Shown piece after piece: positions 1-13,059 of a DNA stretch of 64,000 nt (within the stretch, counting starts at the first letter, position 1; each line of letters begins with the position of its first letter). The notes under the pieces are model-generated. The model saw only the letters and a list, made by a program, of their open reading frames with translations. It ran no database searches and was not told where the DNA came from. The DNA is from Hirudinaria manillensis (taxonomy: Eukaryota; Annelida; Clitellata; Hirudinida; Hirudinidae): contig CM067534.1 of assembly GCA_034509925.1 (NCBI GenBank), forward strand, positions 3,950,001-4,014,000, in the 5' to 3' direction. The position numbers were made by a program, and so were the translations under genes.

Positions 1-138
1 GTTATAATTTCATGCATTTAAACCGTAAATTTAAACGGTAAATTCAAAATCCTATGGTAATTATTTTGGGGGAAAAATCGGCGATTGATGGACCAATCTT
101 GTGTTATTTTCAAAGGAACATTTGCGGAGGCAGATGAC

Positions 139-557
139 TCTTAAGTATTTGTCAACAACTGTTTCTCGTTTTTGTTTTTCCATCTTTTTGTAACTTCTCT
201 TCCTTTTGACGGATTTTCTCAATTTTGTCATTTCTTCTCGTAATTCATTTTTATTTTGGACCAAATATTGCAACGAATCTTAAACAGAGAATAAACATCT
301 AATGGATTTTAGATTATCAACAACCTTAGAATCATCGGCTATCTATTGTAATCTATTGCGGTTTCTAATTTTTGTGAATGACGTAGATATAATATTCAGT
401 ATAATAACAATAATAATAATAACAAAAATTTAATGTTATACTATAAGTGCGTACATATTGCATGCAGTTTCCCTCACGCTCTAAAGAAGAAAAAAACAGT
501 CTAAAATCCTTGGTTGTTAGTCATAAGTGAAATGAATCGTTCTCGACTTTCAGCCAT
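139..557 (-). CDS. Possible divergent gene, 5' exons only (low confidence)
   Basis: Three stretches can be joined in phase on the minus strand: 557-548 (ATG, M-A-E), 480-442, and 278-139. Together they read through a basic coiled-coil-like segment (LVQNKNELREEMTKLRKS, then KRKRSYKK). The last exon ends at a possible GT donor after TACTTAAGA, so the gene would continue to the left of the window; without that splice it stops at position 61. The gene would be transcribed away from the gene at 860, sharing the region that holds the CRE/E-box. I do not recognise the family. The two upstream exons are very short and could be chance; only the 278-139 exon looks coding. Confidence 0.3.
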
Positions 558-765
558 CCACGAATGAGATCAAAAGATAATTAGCTTCCAGAATTATCAT
601 CAAAAAGTTAATTACTATAAAAAATAAAATAAAAATTATTTACAGATTGGTGGAATTATAATTTATGCATACGATTTAGTTTATAAGAGGATTCGTTCTT
701 ATGAATCCTTCGTGAAGACCCATTTTAAACAAACCTCGAGGCAGATTTCCGTTGAATTTCAAACG

Positions 766-777
766 CACGTGACGTCA
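766..777. promoter_or_regulatory. Fused E-box and CRE (CACGTGACGTCA)
   Basis: A perfect E-box (CACGTG, 766-771) overlaps a perfect palindromic CRE (TGACGTCA, 770-777). It lies about 80 bp upstream of the ATG of the 335-aa gene and upstream of the possible divergent exons, so it fits a bidirectional core promoter. CRE sites bind ATF/CREB bZIP proteins; E-boxes bind USF, MITF or MYC-type bHLH-ZIP proteins. The role is inferred from position and sequence only. Confidence 0.55.
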
Positions 778-859
778 TGCCGTTTGGTGGTTTGTTCAAT
801 TTTTCAGTCGCTGAGATGAGGTTTTAACGTTTAGTGTGCTGTCAATTCTTTGGTTGATG

Positions 860-2971
860 ATGGATTTCTTGGAGGAAGAGAAGCCTGTCGTGGACCCAAA
901 GCGGGCCAAAGTAATAGCCGAAGCAAAGACTTTCGTTAACTTCCTTTTGAGACACGTAGCTATAATGACTTTCAGGTATTTATCTACATCACTCTTTTAT
1001 TTTCTAAACGTCTTTGTTAAAAATGACTTTCATGAAAATCAACTGTTCCTACTTTCAGGTTCAACGTCTTCTTTCACACCCGGCTGGTTGAATTTTCCCA
1101 GGCCATGCTGTTAGCAGAGGAGTGGCACTTGCTGGAGATGGAAAGCAAAAAGGCCAAGGGTGGAAAGAAGAAAAAGAAGAAACAGCCCGAGGCTCCCCCA
1201 GCAATTCCCGCGGGAACCTCTTCTTCGCACGATGCCATTTCCGCTGCCACCGCAGAAGAACTCAGCCAGAGAATGTCCCACTTTAAGGAAATCAATGAAG
1301 CCGCGGTTTATTTGACTGAACACAACGTAGCCTCCGTCGGAGCTCTGACTGAACTCCTCGATTTGTTCGGTCGAATGAGGGGTCTGCTCCTCATAGCGGG
1401 AAACCTAGTTGCTCTTCTCAATAAGAACTTCAGCGAAGAGTCTGAAAAGATGGAAGACGTTACTTACTACTTCAATCACTGGACGGGTTTCTGTACCCGT
1501 CTCTTCAACTGTCACATACACAGGTACCCAACCAACCAACTCCCTTCCACCCTGACGGCCTCTGAGGTTCAGTTCGTTGTTTGGCCTCTCGCCGTTAGGA
1601 CAGCCATCTATTGTGCCACTCAGTTGATAAAGGTCATTTTAAATGTTTTTAAATTGATTGAATGGTGAATATATTTGATCATATGTCGGTTCCATGCGTT
1701 TATGATCGATTATTTTGTGTTACTTCTCAAAAGAAATAGTATGAATGCATCCAAGATGGATATTGGTAATATTAAATCGAATGTGATTAACTTGATAAAA
1801 TTACCACAAATTTCTAGGACGTTTGTGTTCTCATCGACATTGATTTCAGTGGCTTCAGCGCCTTGAGTTTCAACGCCTTCCTTAGAGCAGAGGAAATGTT
1901 GACCATGAAGAACATCTTGGTCTACTTTGAAGCGAAGCACAAAAATATGTTCAGTCCTTATATGAAAGGTTGGCTCTGAAATTGTTTATTTTCGAGTTGT
2001 TATATGAGGTACCACAGTCGTATGTTGTTGTGGTTTGGAATTACAATGAAAAACAAAGAACATCGTGAGAAACAACAGTGATGAATCTTCCAAGAGTTGA
2101 GTCAGCAACTCCGTTGCATCTGTTTCTAATGGAATTTTTTATTTATATTCACTGCAACCAAGTTTAATCAATATAGATTAAACTGTCTACTTTATCACTA
2201 GTTTATATGGTCATCATCTGTATAACACAATTTCTATGTGTGATTTCAACATATGGTATTTGAATCGCTATGTTTGAAATCCGAACTCATCGATTGAAAA
2301 TATTCTTTAAAGTTTCGCTGATCAAAGAACCAAATTCATTCGAACGACTTCGTTCGGTTAAAAGTATTTGCTTGTCTCCCGATTACATGGTTGTCGTAAT
2401 CCGAGTTACTTTCTAAGACATAAATTTAAGTTTTCTCACCATGTTCTGACAACAATTTTCTCTCGATAAATTTTATAACAAATCTCAAAAATTATAAGAA
2501 AACTGGCAATTTTGGAAAGGGTTTGGAAGTTTTTTATTTTTTTTACTTTCATGTGAACATCAATTCATATTTCGTAATATGGCGTTTGCTGCCATCTTCA
2601 ATTAGGGTTGAAAGGGTTTCATCTGAATGTCTTGAAATACTTTGCGCCACTTCGAAATGCACTCATTCTTTCAAACACTCTTCTCATTTCTGTTTTATTG
2701 TTAGAATAACCTAACGGGATATTTTTGTAGTTCCTGATGTCGGACATCAAGAAAAATTGCCAAAGGTCGATCCCACCTTGGAGCCATATACAGAACCAAT
2801 AACCATGGACAGTCAGTTCATAGATATGCTTTTGATTTTTAAATTAAATAGTTTTGATTTTTGTTCTTTAATTCCTTAAATGAAGCCATTTTGCTGAACT
2901 TTCCACACGAGATTCCCACCGATTCCGTCAAAAAGGAGAAGAAAGGAAAGGCAAAGAAGAAGAAGAAATAG
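860..2971 (+). CDS. Unrecognised 335-aa protein with lysine-rich runs
   Basis: Five exons join cleanly: 860-975, 1059-1632, 1818-1968, 2731-2811 and 2886-2971 (TAG). They sum to 1008 nt, giving 335 aa; an ATG at 857 would add one Met. No in-frame upstream splice acceptor was found, and the start lies about 80 bp downstream of a CRE/E-box, so this looks like the true 5' end. The protein begins MDFLEEEKPVVDPKR. A lysine run follows (GGKKKKKKQPEAPP), then a mostly alpha-helical hydrophobic middle with several Cys and aromatic residues (YYFNHWTGFCTRLFNCHIHR). It ends in a second lysine run (KKEKKGKAKKKKK). I see no signal peptide or clear membrane segment. I compared it by memory with NAA35, which also has a KKTKKKKK run, and rejected that match. 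The gene converges on VPS54. Function unknown. Confidence 0.75.
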
Positions 2972-3512
2972 AGGCGAATAATTTTCATTTGTTGGAGTTC
3001 TTACAAAAGCACATTTTGGATTGTTACAGTATTTATGGATTTTCATTCACTTAGCCTTTGAAATTCACGAAGATATCATAGGACATAGAATCAGGCCAAT
3101 TATTTTCATTTTAAAAGTTGAGGACCGCAGTTTCTCATAATGAGTGGAATCCGCCAGTAAACCCTTTTATGGATTGTCTTGGCCCTGTATATGGATACAT
3201 CTCCTAACTAACAGTGAATGATTGGTCCTCAGTTGTAACTCAATTAGAACTTTAGAAAATCTGATGAATGTTTAAAAATGCATTTATCCAACATAATTAA
3301 CAAAACCAACTGCTTCGACAACTGTTGGTTCTTGAAAATACTGCATTCTTCGTGCTTACAGAGAAACAGATGAACTGAAAGCTCACTAATCAACAACTTA
3401 AATAAATCTCTAACATGTTACAGCGGCCAAAATTGAATACCTGATGCATTTAATTAGAGGAATCAAATATGCAGACTTATGTAACTCAAACAGAGAAACA
3501 ATCTAAAGTACA
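2972..3512. other. Convergent intergenic region with 3' UTRs
   Basis: This 540-bp gap lies between the stop codons of the 335-aa gene (+) and VPS54 (-). It holds an AATAAA near 3402 on the plus strand and an ATTAAA on the minus strand near 3450, both plausible polyadenylation signals. I see no coding exon. A short imperfect inverted repeat (GAGGACC near 3120, GGTCCTC near 3224) is probably chance. Confidence 0.5.
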
Positions 3513-6500
3513 TCAAGCCAAAATATCTTCCAAGTCCATCGAGAAATCTTTGAAGGGAGGCAAAGCTCGAACCCCCTCGACGTAGAAGTTCAAATCGGCC
3601 TCGACCTTCGAGGTCAATTGAGTGGGCGAGTCTTTTGAGAAGCCGAGGGCGTTCAGTTGTCTTTTGAAGTTCCTGGCAAAGTTCAGGTGGAATTGCCTTA
3701 GGATACTCTCTACTTGTTCCTCTGGCAGGAGATCGGATATGGCCTCATAGAAGCGTGTCGTCTGCTTCAGCAGGAGTTCAAAGCTTTGAGATGGTGGAGT
3801 GAACTTGACTTCATACTGAATTATTAAAATATTATTACACTATTTGATGTACATTACCAAAATTATTACGGTGAGCTTTAGCAAACATCATCTCAGCTGG
3901 AAAGGTAACTATAACTTATATGAATCAGCTAGCTGGTTTCACTACAATAAAGTTCAGAAATAGGAAAATGAGATTTAAAGCAGAAGTATCAGCCCAACCT
4001 TGTTCAAAATGCCCTGTAATACTGTGTCCATGATGGAGACTAACTTGACAGATATTTCTGCAATATGATCTCTGTAGTCCTATAAATAAATGTTCAAATA
4101 TTGGCCCTATTCCAAATAAATGTCAAAAAATGGCTTAAATTTATTGCGAAATGGTTACTGCAGGATGGACGCCAACTCGTTATGGTTATCACTGGGTTAT
4201 GAATTTGCTAAACCTTGTATAGATGTTCAAAGTGCTTGATCATGTTCAGCTGTTTGCTGTGGAGCCTCCTGTAAAAGTGTGACTTGACCAATGGAAAATA
4301 AGACATCAGCAATTGGAGACACCTCGAAGCAAGACCTGAGTCATGGTAATGATACTTATTAGAAAAGGGCAGACGTGCGGAAATCGTTAGCCAATCGATT
4401 AAATTATTCGTCGGGAAGTTGCATTAAAATGAGATTTCACCCAAATTAATTCTGTTTGGTTCTGTTAATGCGAGGCATTTTGCAGATTAGACTTACAAAA
4501 CGAGTTGTAAATAATTAGGTTAAGCAGTTCTCTCGTTCCATTATTAGTCCTATATGAAATCAGGGAGTCATAGTTAAATGTACAAGGTTTGAAAGCAGTT
4601 GTACCTAAGTTACGTGTGCTAATGGTTTTGAGACCGACGAGATGCAGGGCGCCAGCGCCCAGGATCAGCTGACACGTTCTTGAGTTGAAGGTCTACATAA
4701 ACAATAAGTGCTCAGTAAATAAACATTCGTAAAGTAGCAAGAATCAATATTATTTATTGTCCTAGAAAACCCTGCCAAAAAATTGTTTGAATAGAATGTT
4801 AATTGCCACAATCAGCTTAATGCATGCTCAAGCTCTCCTCAGGTGAACCACTTCTAATTAATGTTATTATCTTCTTAATTAGAATCATGTTTGACGATCA
4901 AAGACGTTCAATGTAAATGAACAGTGAACGGACGCAGCCTGATGTTATGTTGAACTGAAAATCCTCATAAAACGTGACAATAAACCTTTAATAGCTCCAC
5001 GAGCCTGCTCAGAATTTCCGGGGCAGCGCACGGCAACTTGTCCACAAACTCGCAATATTCCACGACGAGCTTCAGTAGAATGAGGGCCGTCCTTGTGGAT
5101 TAAATTTGAATATTCATTAGAGACAATTAAATACAATGTCGTGAATTTTAATCTACAGGACGTCTGTTTTAATGAATTAATGAATGCAAATTAAGACACA
5201 CCCCACGACAACATATTTTTCTCCGTTTGCGTACAAGTACTCCTGTGACCTGCCTGCAAATTGAATTAATAATTAAATGTTCAAACATCAAAAAACATTT
5301 TAAATTAATATTAAGCAACGAGTTTTAATGAAAAGCTTCTTATTCAGACCACACCTGAATCTAGTTTCTTCACAGGGAGAGATAGTTGTCCTTCAAAGGA
5401 GAAAGAATAAGAGTTAAAAAAATATTATTTACTAACAACATTGCACTGCCATGAATGATCGTGATACATCTTACCAGTCTGTTGGATGTGGTCAACAAGG
5501 TCTTGAAATTCACAAGGAACATCTGCCTGCTTCCATCTCTCGTGATCCAAAATTAAACTGATTTGATATGTAAATGTTGAAAAATTAGCAGTGGCTTTAA
5601 AAATAAAATTAATTTAAAAATGTTATTAAACTTGAAAATTGTACAAAATGTCTGATTCCAAATGTCAGTTGCTAACCACAACTTGCTTTTTCTCTCATCG
5701 TGAAATTTGCTGATCAGTTTGTTGTTCTATAAATAGTAAGCAAATTAAGTAAGTAAGCAATAAGGCTGAAAATTCAACTAATTATGTTGCCCAAAATGAT
5801 CGATCCAGTAATTTATGAAACCGTCACCAGTATTAATGATGATGACGGTGGTGATTATGGTGGCGATGGAGAAGAAATCAATGTGACAGATAAGAAAGAT
5901 CTTATTATCGATCGTCTAACAACACTTTCATGATCATGTGTGAAGTGCAGAAATAGCCTTGGCATGTATTTTCAGTTTAATGATATGTAATAGTAACCGT
6001 GGAAATTAGTCATAGATGTCGCAACATCAACTCCAAATATCATTCAACCTGGTTCAACAACGTGCTCCTCAAAAGCGAACTCTTCCTGCCGGAGATTTGT
6101 TCGGTTTGCGATCCGAACCATTCTATGCTTTCAGACAGATCCAAGAACTCCGTCATTGACAAGTTGTCTAAAAATCCATCCTGTTGAAACATTTTTTGAA
6201 ATGAAAATGCATAAATAAATATAAATAATGAAATGTAAATATAAATAATTCATGAAGGTGTCAACATTTCATCAAGTTTCATTTCTAAATAATGTCTTTG
6301 ATTATAATCAGAGTATCGCTGAACATGGCTAATTAGGAATGATTAAATTTCTTTTCACTACACATATTTCTGCGGACCATTGCCTCCTAAGGAGTGAAGC
6401 GTTAGCCCAGGAGTGGTGTAAGGGGCGGTGATTGGTTGATGAGAATCAAAAGTTGAAATGAAAGTTTTGAATTAAGTTTTAATTAGTCACAAAATGACTC

Positions 6501-9500
6501 GAACACAACTAAACCAATTCAAACTTTTCCTTTTCTAGATGTTTATGAATGTGATCACCACCTACCCCAACCTCACCCCTACCCCACCTAGGACAAATAA
6601 TCAACTTTGTTTATGAATGCAAAATTAATGATAATGAACTAACCTTGATTCTGATGTTGAATAATTTGTAGCAGCGATCGTGCGCGTGCTCGCAGATCCT
6701 GCCAAAGTGCTCGTTCAAAGCTCCGATGATCTTTAAACTCCTTCCTACCGACAAGATCGGGTCGCAGTCTTTCAGACTGCAGGTTTATAGCCATAAATCA
6801 ATATATTATATACCATCAATCAATATATTATATACCATCAATCAATATGTTATATACCATCGATCAATATGTTATACACCACCAATCAATATAATATATA
6901 GCATCAATCAATATATTATATACCATAAATCAATATATTATACACCATCAATCAATATATTATATAGTATCAATCAATATATTATATACCATAAATCAAT
7001 ATATTATACACCATCAATCAATATATTATACACCACCAATCAATATATAGCATCAATCAATATATTATATACCATCGATCAATATGTTATACACCACCAA
7101 TCAATATAATATATACCATCAATCAATATATTATATAGCACCAATCAATATATTATATAGCATCAATCAATATATTATATACCATAAATCAATATATTAT
7201 ACACCATCAATCAATATATTATACACCACCAATCAATATATTATATAGTATCAATCAATAGATCATACACCATTAATCAATACAAGAATACTTAACGCTG
7301 ATAATGCTTGTTTGTTATGATTAATTTATGCCAAATGCATTAGAATAACTTTTGGTTGAATAATATTTTCATTTGCTTATGTAATAAAATTACTCAAAAA
7401 TATAGCAAGTTAGAATTCCTAAGAAAAGAATTCAAACATTTTAAAATCTCTTATGTTACAAATACATTACAGTCTGAGCAAGTAATTAAACTCATTAGCA
7501 CACGCACGCACACACACGTACGCATGTTAAAGTCAATCACTAACATTTCAGAAGCCCTTTCTCTCCAGTCCTCATCACCGAGAAAGACATCTTTGGAGAC
7601 CCCAAATTCCCCCTCCAAGACATGTGCATCTCTCTGAGCATTCAACGTTGCCATGACGACATTTGCGGATCTGCTCGTCGCATCGTTTTCTCCTCCCGCT
7701 CCGACGTCCGTGAATATCCGAACTTCGGATCCTTCGTCCGTCAACTGGCCGCAGGAACGGTTCGGAGCCAAGGAAGGAAGGTTCTCGGAGTCGACGGTGA
7801 CGTCCGCGAGCGCGTCGAAAGAACTGCTCTTGTTCAGCGTCGAAGGCTTGCCGAGGTCGTCCGAGTTCTCTGAGACTTTCTCGCTTCTATCGACAAGTCT
7901 TTTGGCCACAAATTGGAAAATGTTTGCCATTTTCTGAAAGCAAACAGATGCTAATTTATTAATTCATTAATATCAAGAAAAGAAAGATTGGCATCAAGAA
8001 AATCATGAAAGGTTAGTCACATTAACATGTCCATAAATTATCATCATATTTGTTTATTACTACAATATGATAAATACAACAAACAACCTGAATTCTTTGC
8101 AGGACAATCACCAGACTTAAGAAAATCCTCTTCAGCAGTCTTAACCATTGACTGAAGTTCAAATTTCTCAGCTGGTTTGTCAAGCTGATTTGATGAATAA
8201 ATTATTATAATGCAGTTGTAACAAATCCGATTGCAATCATTGCATGATTAATTAAAACAACTCTATTTGAAATACAAAATGTTTCGATGTTTTGTCAAAC
8301 AAACAAAAAAACAAAAAAACCGACAGCGTGTCAGACTCCGCGGACTCGGATGCGATCACCGTCTCCATGGCAACCTGCGAAAAATGTCGTACGGGGAAGA
8401 TGATGAACTTGAAACAAGAGTTAATCCTCGACTTTTGGTTCGTACCTTTCTGACGACGGCCTTCAGGGCATTGCACGATTCACTTTCAAAGGAGGTCAGA
8501 AAGTTCAACCCCCCGACTCTGTAGAGACCCATGATGATCAGAATGAGTCTCTCCTGGACAAAACATTGGCCCAAATAAATATTAATTTAAATATTAACAA
8601 TCTTGATCATTGCATAGAACGATGCCATTCTGCGATACGAATTAATGCACCCTTCTGCTCAGATTCACAACAAAAGATATAAATTATGCAAATTAGCGAT
8701 TAAGTGGGGTGAAGAAGTAATGATAGACGATGAAATCTTATTTACACAGATGGGTGTGTCAGGCTGATTAGCATTCAAAAGATAATATATTCATGAATCT
8801 GTTTAGCATAATGATGGCTAAAGCATCAAATTACCTCATCAACAATCAAACAGCTATCATTGTTGGACAAGGTTGCAGAGAGAGGTAGGGGCCCTTGAAG
8901 CAGGTCAGCGGATGAACTGATGGGCTGGTGGAGGAAACTCGAAATAAAAGACGAGAATTCATCCTCGACCATTCTAACGATTAATTTCTCCATCTCGTGA
9001 AGTTGAGATCCGAGATGCCTGTGCAATAAATTATGCAAATTAATTTTTTTAAATTCAACAAAGTAATTAAGAATTTTCAGCACAAAATATGCTTCGAGGG
9101 GCTACAATCCCCCCTCCTTCCTCATTTAAAATTGCATTTTTTATTTGCAGTCGTATTATTATTACATCGAGATCAGAAAAGTGTTGTTAATCAATCAAAT
9201 AAAAAAAAATAGAAGAAAACAAACCAAAGAAATTAAATGAAATTACAAACCTAAAGCACTGAATTCCTGCCAATTCTTGAGACAAAACTTCTTGCGTCGT
9301 TGAAATGAGGTCCAAAGCACCTAAAAAATCGTTGGTACTCAGAAGGAGTTGAATTGTTGGTTGAGTCTGTTGCACTGTCACCATGAACTTCAGCTGTAAC
9401 CATCAGCAATCTCTTTAACAAAACTCCCCAAGAAGATGTCAGCATTGTAGAAATGATTTAACAAATAACAATAATTTATAATTACAACAATTTAATTATA

Positions 9501-11482
9501 TATATATATATATTATTAATATTATTAACTATATAATAATAAAATTATTATTTGCACATATCATTATTGCAATAATTGTAACAATGTTCACAAATAATAG
9601 TAATTTTTATTTCACATCATAACCGATATCATAATCATCATAATCGATAAACATTTATTGTGTCTCGAGCAATTAGGGGAGAAGGGAAGAACCATTCATT
9701 TAAATACCAAAAGTTTATAGCAGCCAATAGTTTAATAAATCTCTTGTGCACAGCAATAAACGATTTTAAGATGAGTAACCTTTTCATAGATTTGTTTGTA
9801 TTTGGAGCTCAATGATGATTTCTTCACCACCTGGAGAGGCTGAACAGCAAGCATGTAGTCCAATTTTCTAATTTTGTCTCTGAACAATTAAAGCAACAAA
9901 ATATATAATTTAGTGGCTTGAGCAGAATAAATCTTCAGACTGCATTCTCAGATTATTCGCTATGATTCAATATAATAACATAGTATATTCAATATTATAA
10001 TATATCTATCTATATATATATATATAATATAACAATACTGAACAATACCTAAGGAACTGAACAGATTTGCAAGTCTTTTGCAAATGTTCTTGAAGCGTGT
10101 TTTGATACGTCATGGCTTCGAAGAAAGCGTCTGACTTTGCCGAAATTTGTTTTGTGATTTGTACCTCCACTAGGTCTAAATAGTGGCTCAACTGTCGAAA
10201 TGAAAATTTTGCAAATTAATAAATTGCATGTTGCCCTAGGCGAATTTCTATTAAATAGCAAGTAAATGATGAAAATTACACATTAGGAACTAGAATTTAA
10301 TTGAATACATTACTTTTTCTTGGAGTAATTTTGGTGAATGATGTGATTTTATATTTCCCTGAGATTTTCCAATTGATGACCATGGTAAGACTTGTTGAAA
10401 TGTTTCTTTCTCCAAAAGGCTAAAGTTGGAACTGAAGAAAATCTGCTCAAAAAGTAATATATATCAATGACTACTTTTGTTATTTTTTCGAGACAACAGC
10501 CAAATAATTTGCTTCACAATAGGCTAAATAAAGCTAATAAAACCTTTGGAATAGCATCAAAATCTTCCATTTTTGGCACAACATCTGATAAACTTTCACT
10601 TTGTTTTCTCTTTATTTGGGCAACCTCCTCGAGTTTGAATGAACGTCTCCTTCGCTGTATATAACGGACAAAATTCAATGAGGAAAGAAGTTGATTAAAA
10701 AAAAATTATGACTGAAATGAGGTCTAAAGCACCTAAATAATATTAAATAATAATAAATTTATAATAAAACATCACTCACAGAACTCATTTTCAAGAGAAA
10801 CTGTTTGAAGTGGTCATGAGTGATGGAAGGAATGTATTGAGATGGATGAATGACAGGCTTCTCAAAGCTTTCACCCCATGTTTTTGTGAAGAAATCCGTT
10901 TCCCTCTTGTTTAGGCGAGGGTCGTTAAGGAGGGCTGGCAGATTAATTTGTGACATGTACACATTCCACTTATGCTGATCTTGAACCACTGATGGATTGC
11001 TGCATATATCTGATCGGAAAATGTTACAAAATGCAATGCATCTTCAAATTCTTCATTAAGTCTTCATTGCATTTATTTATCAATGTGATTCAACTTTAAG
11101 TAATGAAGAATTTTTGTGCTTAAATATATAATTACTGATTATGTACTTGCAATATTCACCTACTTTGGTTTTGACTTAAAGTTTGAGAAAGCATAAAAGA
11201 TCTTTCAGACCTGTCCATCAACAAATGATCTTTCCAAACATGTTCTTGATAATCTAGTTCGCTAACACCATCTAAGGGCAGTGACGGACAGACACTATTC
11301 GGTCCGTAAAGACACACAAATGACCCGCCCTCTTTCGTACAATGATATTCTCTCAAATGGAGAAAGAATTCATGTGATGACGTGAATACAGCCCGGTCAC
11401 TCAATGCTTTGAGTGGCGATTTTAAACAATTCTGGCAGTAACGCACTTTCGAACTACTTGTTGCCGATAACTTATTTGACAT
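3513..11482 (-). CDS. VPS54: VPS54, GARP complex tethering subunit
   Basis: Complete orthologue of VPS54, a subunit of the GARP complex that tethers endosome-derived vesicles at the trans-Golgi network. Twenty-three exons sum to 3195 nt, 1064 aa: 11482-11160, 10999-10780, 10654-10544, 10442-10314, 10191-10049, 9879-9780, 9393-9251, 9018-8835, 8553-8446, 8374-8313, 8184-8088, 7933-7545, 6776-6644, 6180-6049, 5726-5677, 5557-5475, 5390-5355, 5253-5202, 5091-4986, 4692-4605, 4335-4214, 4079-3999, 3815-3513. Family landmarks include LPALLNDPRLNKRETDFFTK, LSHYLDLVEV, QQTQPTIQLLLST, HERWKQADVPCEFQDL and TFNSRTCQLILGAGAL. The first exon carries a Cys/His-rich module before the usual start of the vertebrate protein. 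The exon at 7933-7545 holds a long acidic, Ser-rich, poorly conserved linker. The intron after it carries a minisatellite. VPS54 is divergently oriented to TMEM104. Confidence 0.97.
6790..7285. repeat. Minisatellite, about 22-bp unit, VPS54 intron
   Basis: About 500 bp of imperfect tandem copies built on ACCATCAATCAATATATTAT, with variants (ACCACC, AGCATC, ATAAATC). It fills most of the intron between the 7933-7545 and 6776-6644 exons and begins within about 15 bp of the splice acceptor at 6777. The open frame across it is a repeat artefact. Confidence 0.95.
11160..11482 (-). other. VPS54: VPS54 first exon: Cys/His zinc-binding-like module
   Basis: The first 108 residues contain C-x2-C (YCQNC), an H-x4-H (HLREYH) followed directly by C, then a second set of Cys (FVCLYGPNSVC) and H-x4-H (HVWKDH). 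The segment CTKEGGSFVC...LPLDGVSE resembles the N-terminus I remember for the Drosophila orthologue (scattered). I do not find it in the human canonical isoform as I remember it. Zinc binding is inferred from spacing only. The exon ends in phase 2 and joins exactly to the conserved QHKWNVY exon, so it belongs to this gene. Confidence 0.8.
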
Positions 11483-13059
11483 TTCACCTAATCAAATTAT
11501 TTCACAGCTGAACAAAAAGGCGATAGTTAATTGTCCGCTTATTGACCACATAATGTTTACAAACCATCAAAGACCATTTGAATGTGATTAAGTAAATAAA
11601 ATTTTGGTGGTCAATCTTCTTTATTAATAAGGGAATGTATTTTGGCTGCTTTTGGAAATAGTAGGAAATACTAAATAATAAAGTTTTCAAAAATATGGTT
11701 AATTATTCATTAAGAATGAAGCCGATCGAATTCAACTCTTGTGAGTGAGTTGAGGTGCTTTTAATTTCCATTGATTAGTAAATACTTCCGAAAAAAATTA
11801 AGAGATATCATTGTGATTCGTTAATAAGGAGTAATTCAGCAATTAAAAGTTAGCATTAGCTAAAGAACTTTGCACTATTCTCTCATTACAAGACACTCGT
11901 ATTAATGTAAGTTGTTATTGGTATTTTATGCATTTGTAGTCGATGTTGTAACCGTTTGAATATTAGATTTGAATATTAGGGTTTAAAAATGTAATTTAAG
12001 CACGTGAGATTAAAAAGGGAAAATTTACAATTTTTATGAAATAAATCATGTGATTAATTGCATTAATAATGTTTGTAGCATTTGTTATCACATGACCCTG
12101 CGGTCGTTCTAGAACTCCTTGGCGGGGAATCTCCAAGTTGGAAGAGGGAGACAAATTTTATGCTGACAAGGACCGGGGAAATGTATGCAAATATTCGTTT
12201 TAAAGATTAAATACACCTCTCTCTCGCCAGGCTTAACCCAATTTGTTTATTTCTATATCGAGGGAAAGGCGTGGTTCCATGGGGTTCTCCCTAGATCCAC
12301 ATCTGCATTACTGTAACTATCAAGTTTTACGAGCTGGATACTCAATATTGTTTAGTGGAAGAGCGGAAAGTAAAGCACATTAATGTTTTATATTATTGCC
12401 GCAAATTTATGTGATTAGGAAAAGTGAATTTAATTGGTATAAATTTCACTGAAAATATATGTTATTATGCAACACTACTGACTTTATTAATGTGGCTTTA
12501 CATTAAAAACATTGGTTGATTTAGCAGCTTTATGTGAATTAGCAGAACAGATTGTAACAGTGTAAAAATCGGTAAACCTTATAATAGCTATATATCAGTG
12601 CGATAGAAGGACTGAAACATCAATAACCAAGTAACGTAAGTGCCTAAGATGGAACTATGTATGTTGTAAGGTAAAAAATAATTAATTTGTCCAAAGCTTT
12701 GAGAAAACTTAAGGAAAGTTTGAAGCCACCAATCCGGAACTCCCAGTTATTGAAGCACAGCTGACGTGTCGTTTCCAATTTCAACTAATTCATTGATTGG
12801 AAAAATCACATGACGATATTGGCATTATTGTAGAATTAATATTCATTATCCAAAAGTAAAAATATATTTATTCGAATCGATATGCTTTTTAATCGTTGGT
12901 GGTCATGTGGGTTGTGTGATTGAGAGTGTTTATTTATAAGGCAGCTGACTGTGCAGGTGGCTGGTCATTGAATGACAAAAGTCGTTGCAGACGCAATTTT
13001 TATCGACACCTGATCGGAACAAGAAGTCTTTTTCGATATTATTACAATAACTACTCATA
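11483..13059. promoter_or_regulatory. Head-to-head intergenic region VPS54/TMEM104
   Basis: This 1.58-kb spacer separates the divergent starts of VPS54 (-) and TMEM104 (+). A TATA-like TATTTATAAG lies at 12931-12940, about 120 bp before the TMEM104 ATG. No convincing coding exon was found. Promoter function is inferred from gene orientation. Confidence 0.4.

Noticed and set aside
860..2971. Identification of the 335-aa gene as NAA35
   Set aside because: Only a shared lysine run; the conserved NAA35 blocks are absent.
3119..3230. Possible MITE with short inverted repeats (GAGGACC/GGTCCTC)
   Set aside because: The arms are only 7-9 bases and imperfect, with no target-site duplication or second copy seen.
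6726..7109. 127-codon frame rich in INQY
   Set aside because: It is the translation of the 22-bp minisatellite in a VPS54 intron, on the opposite strand.
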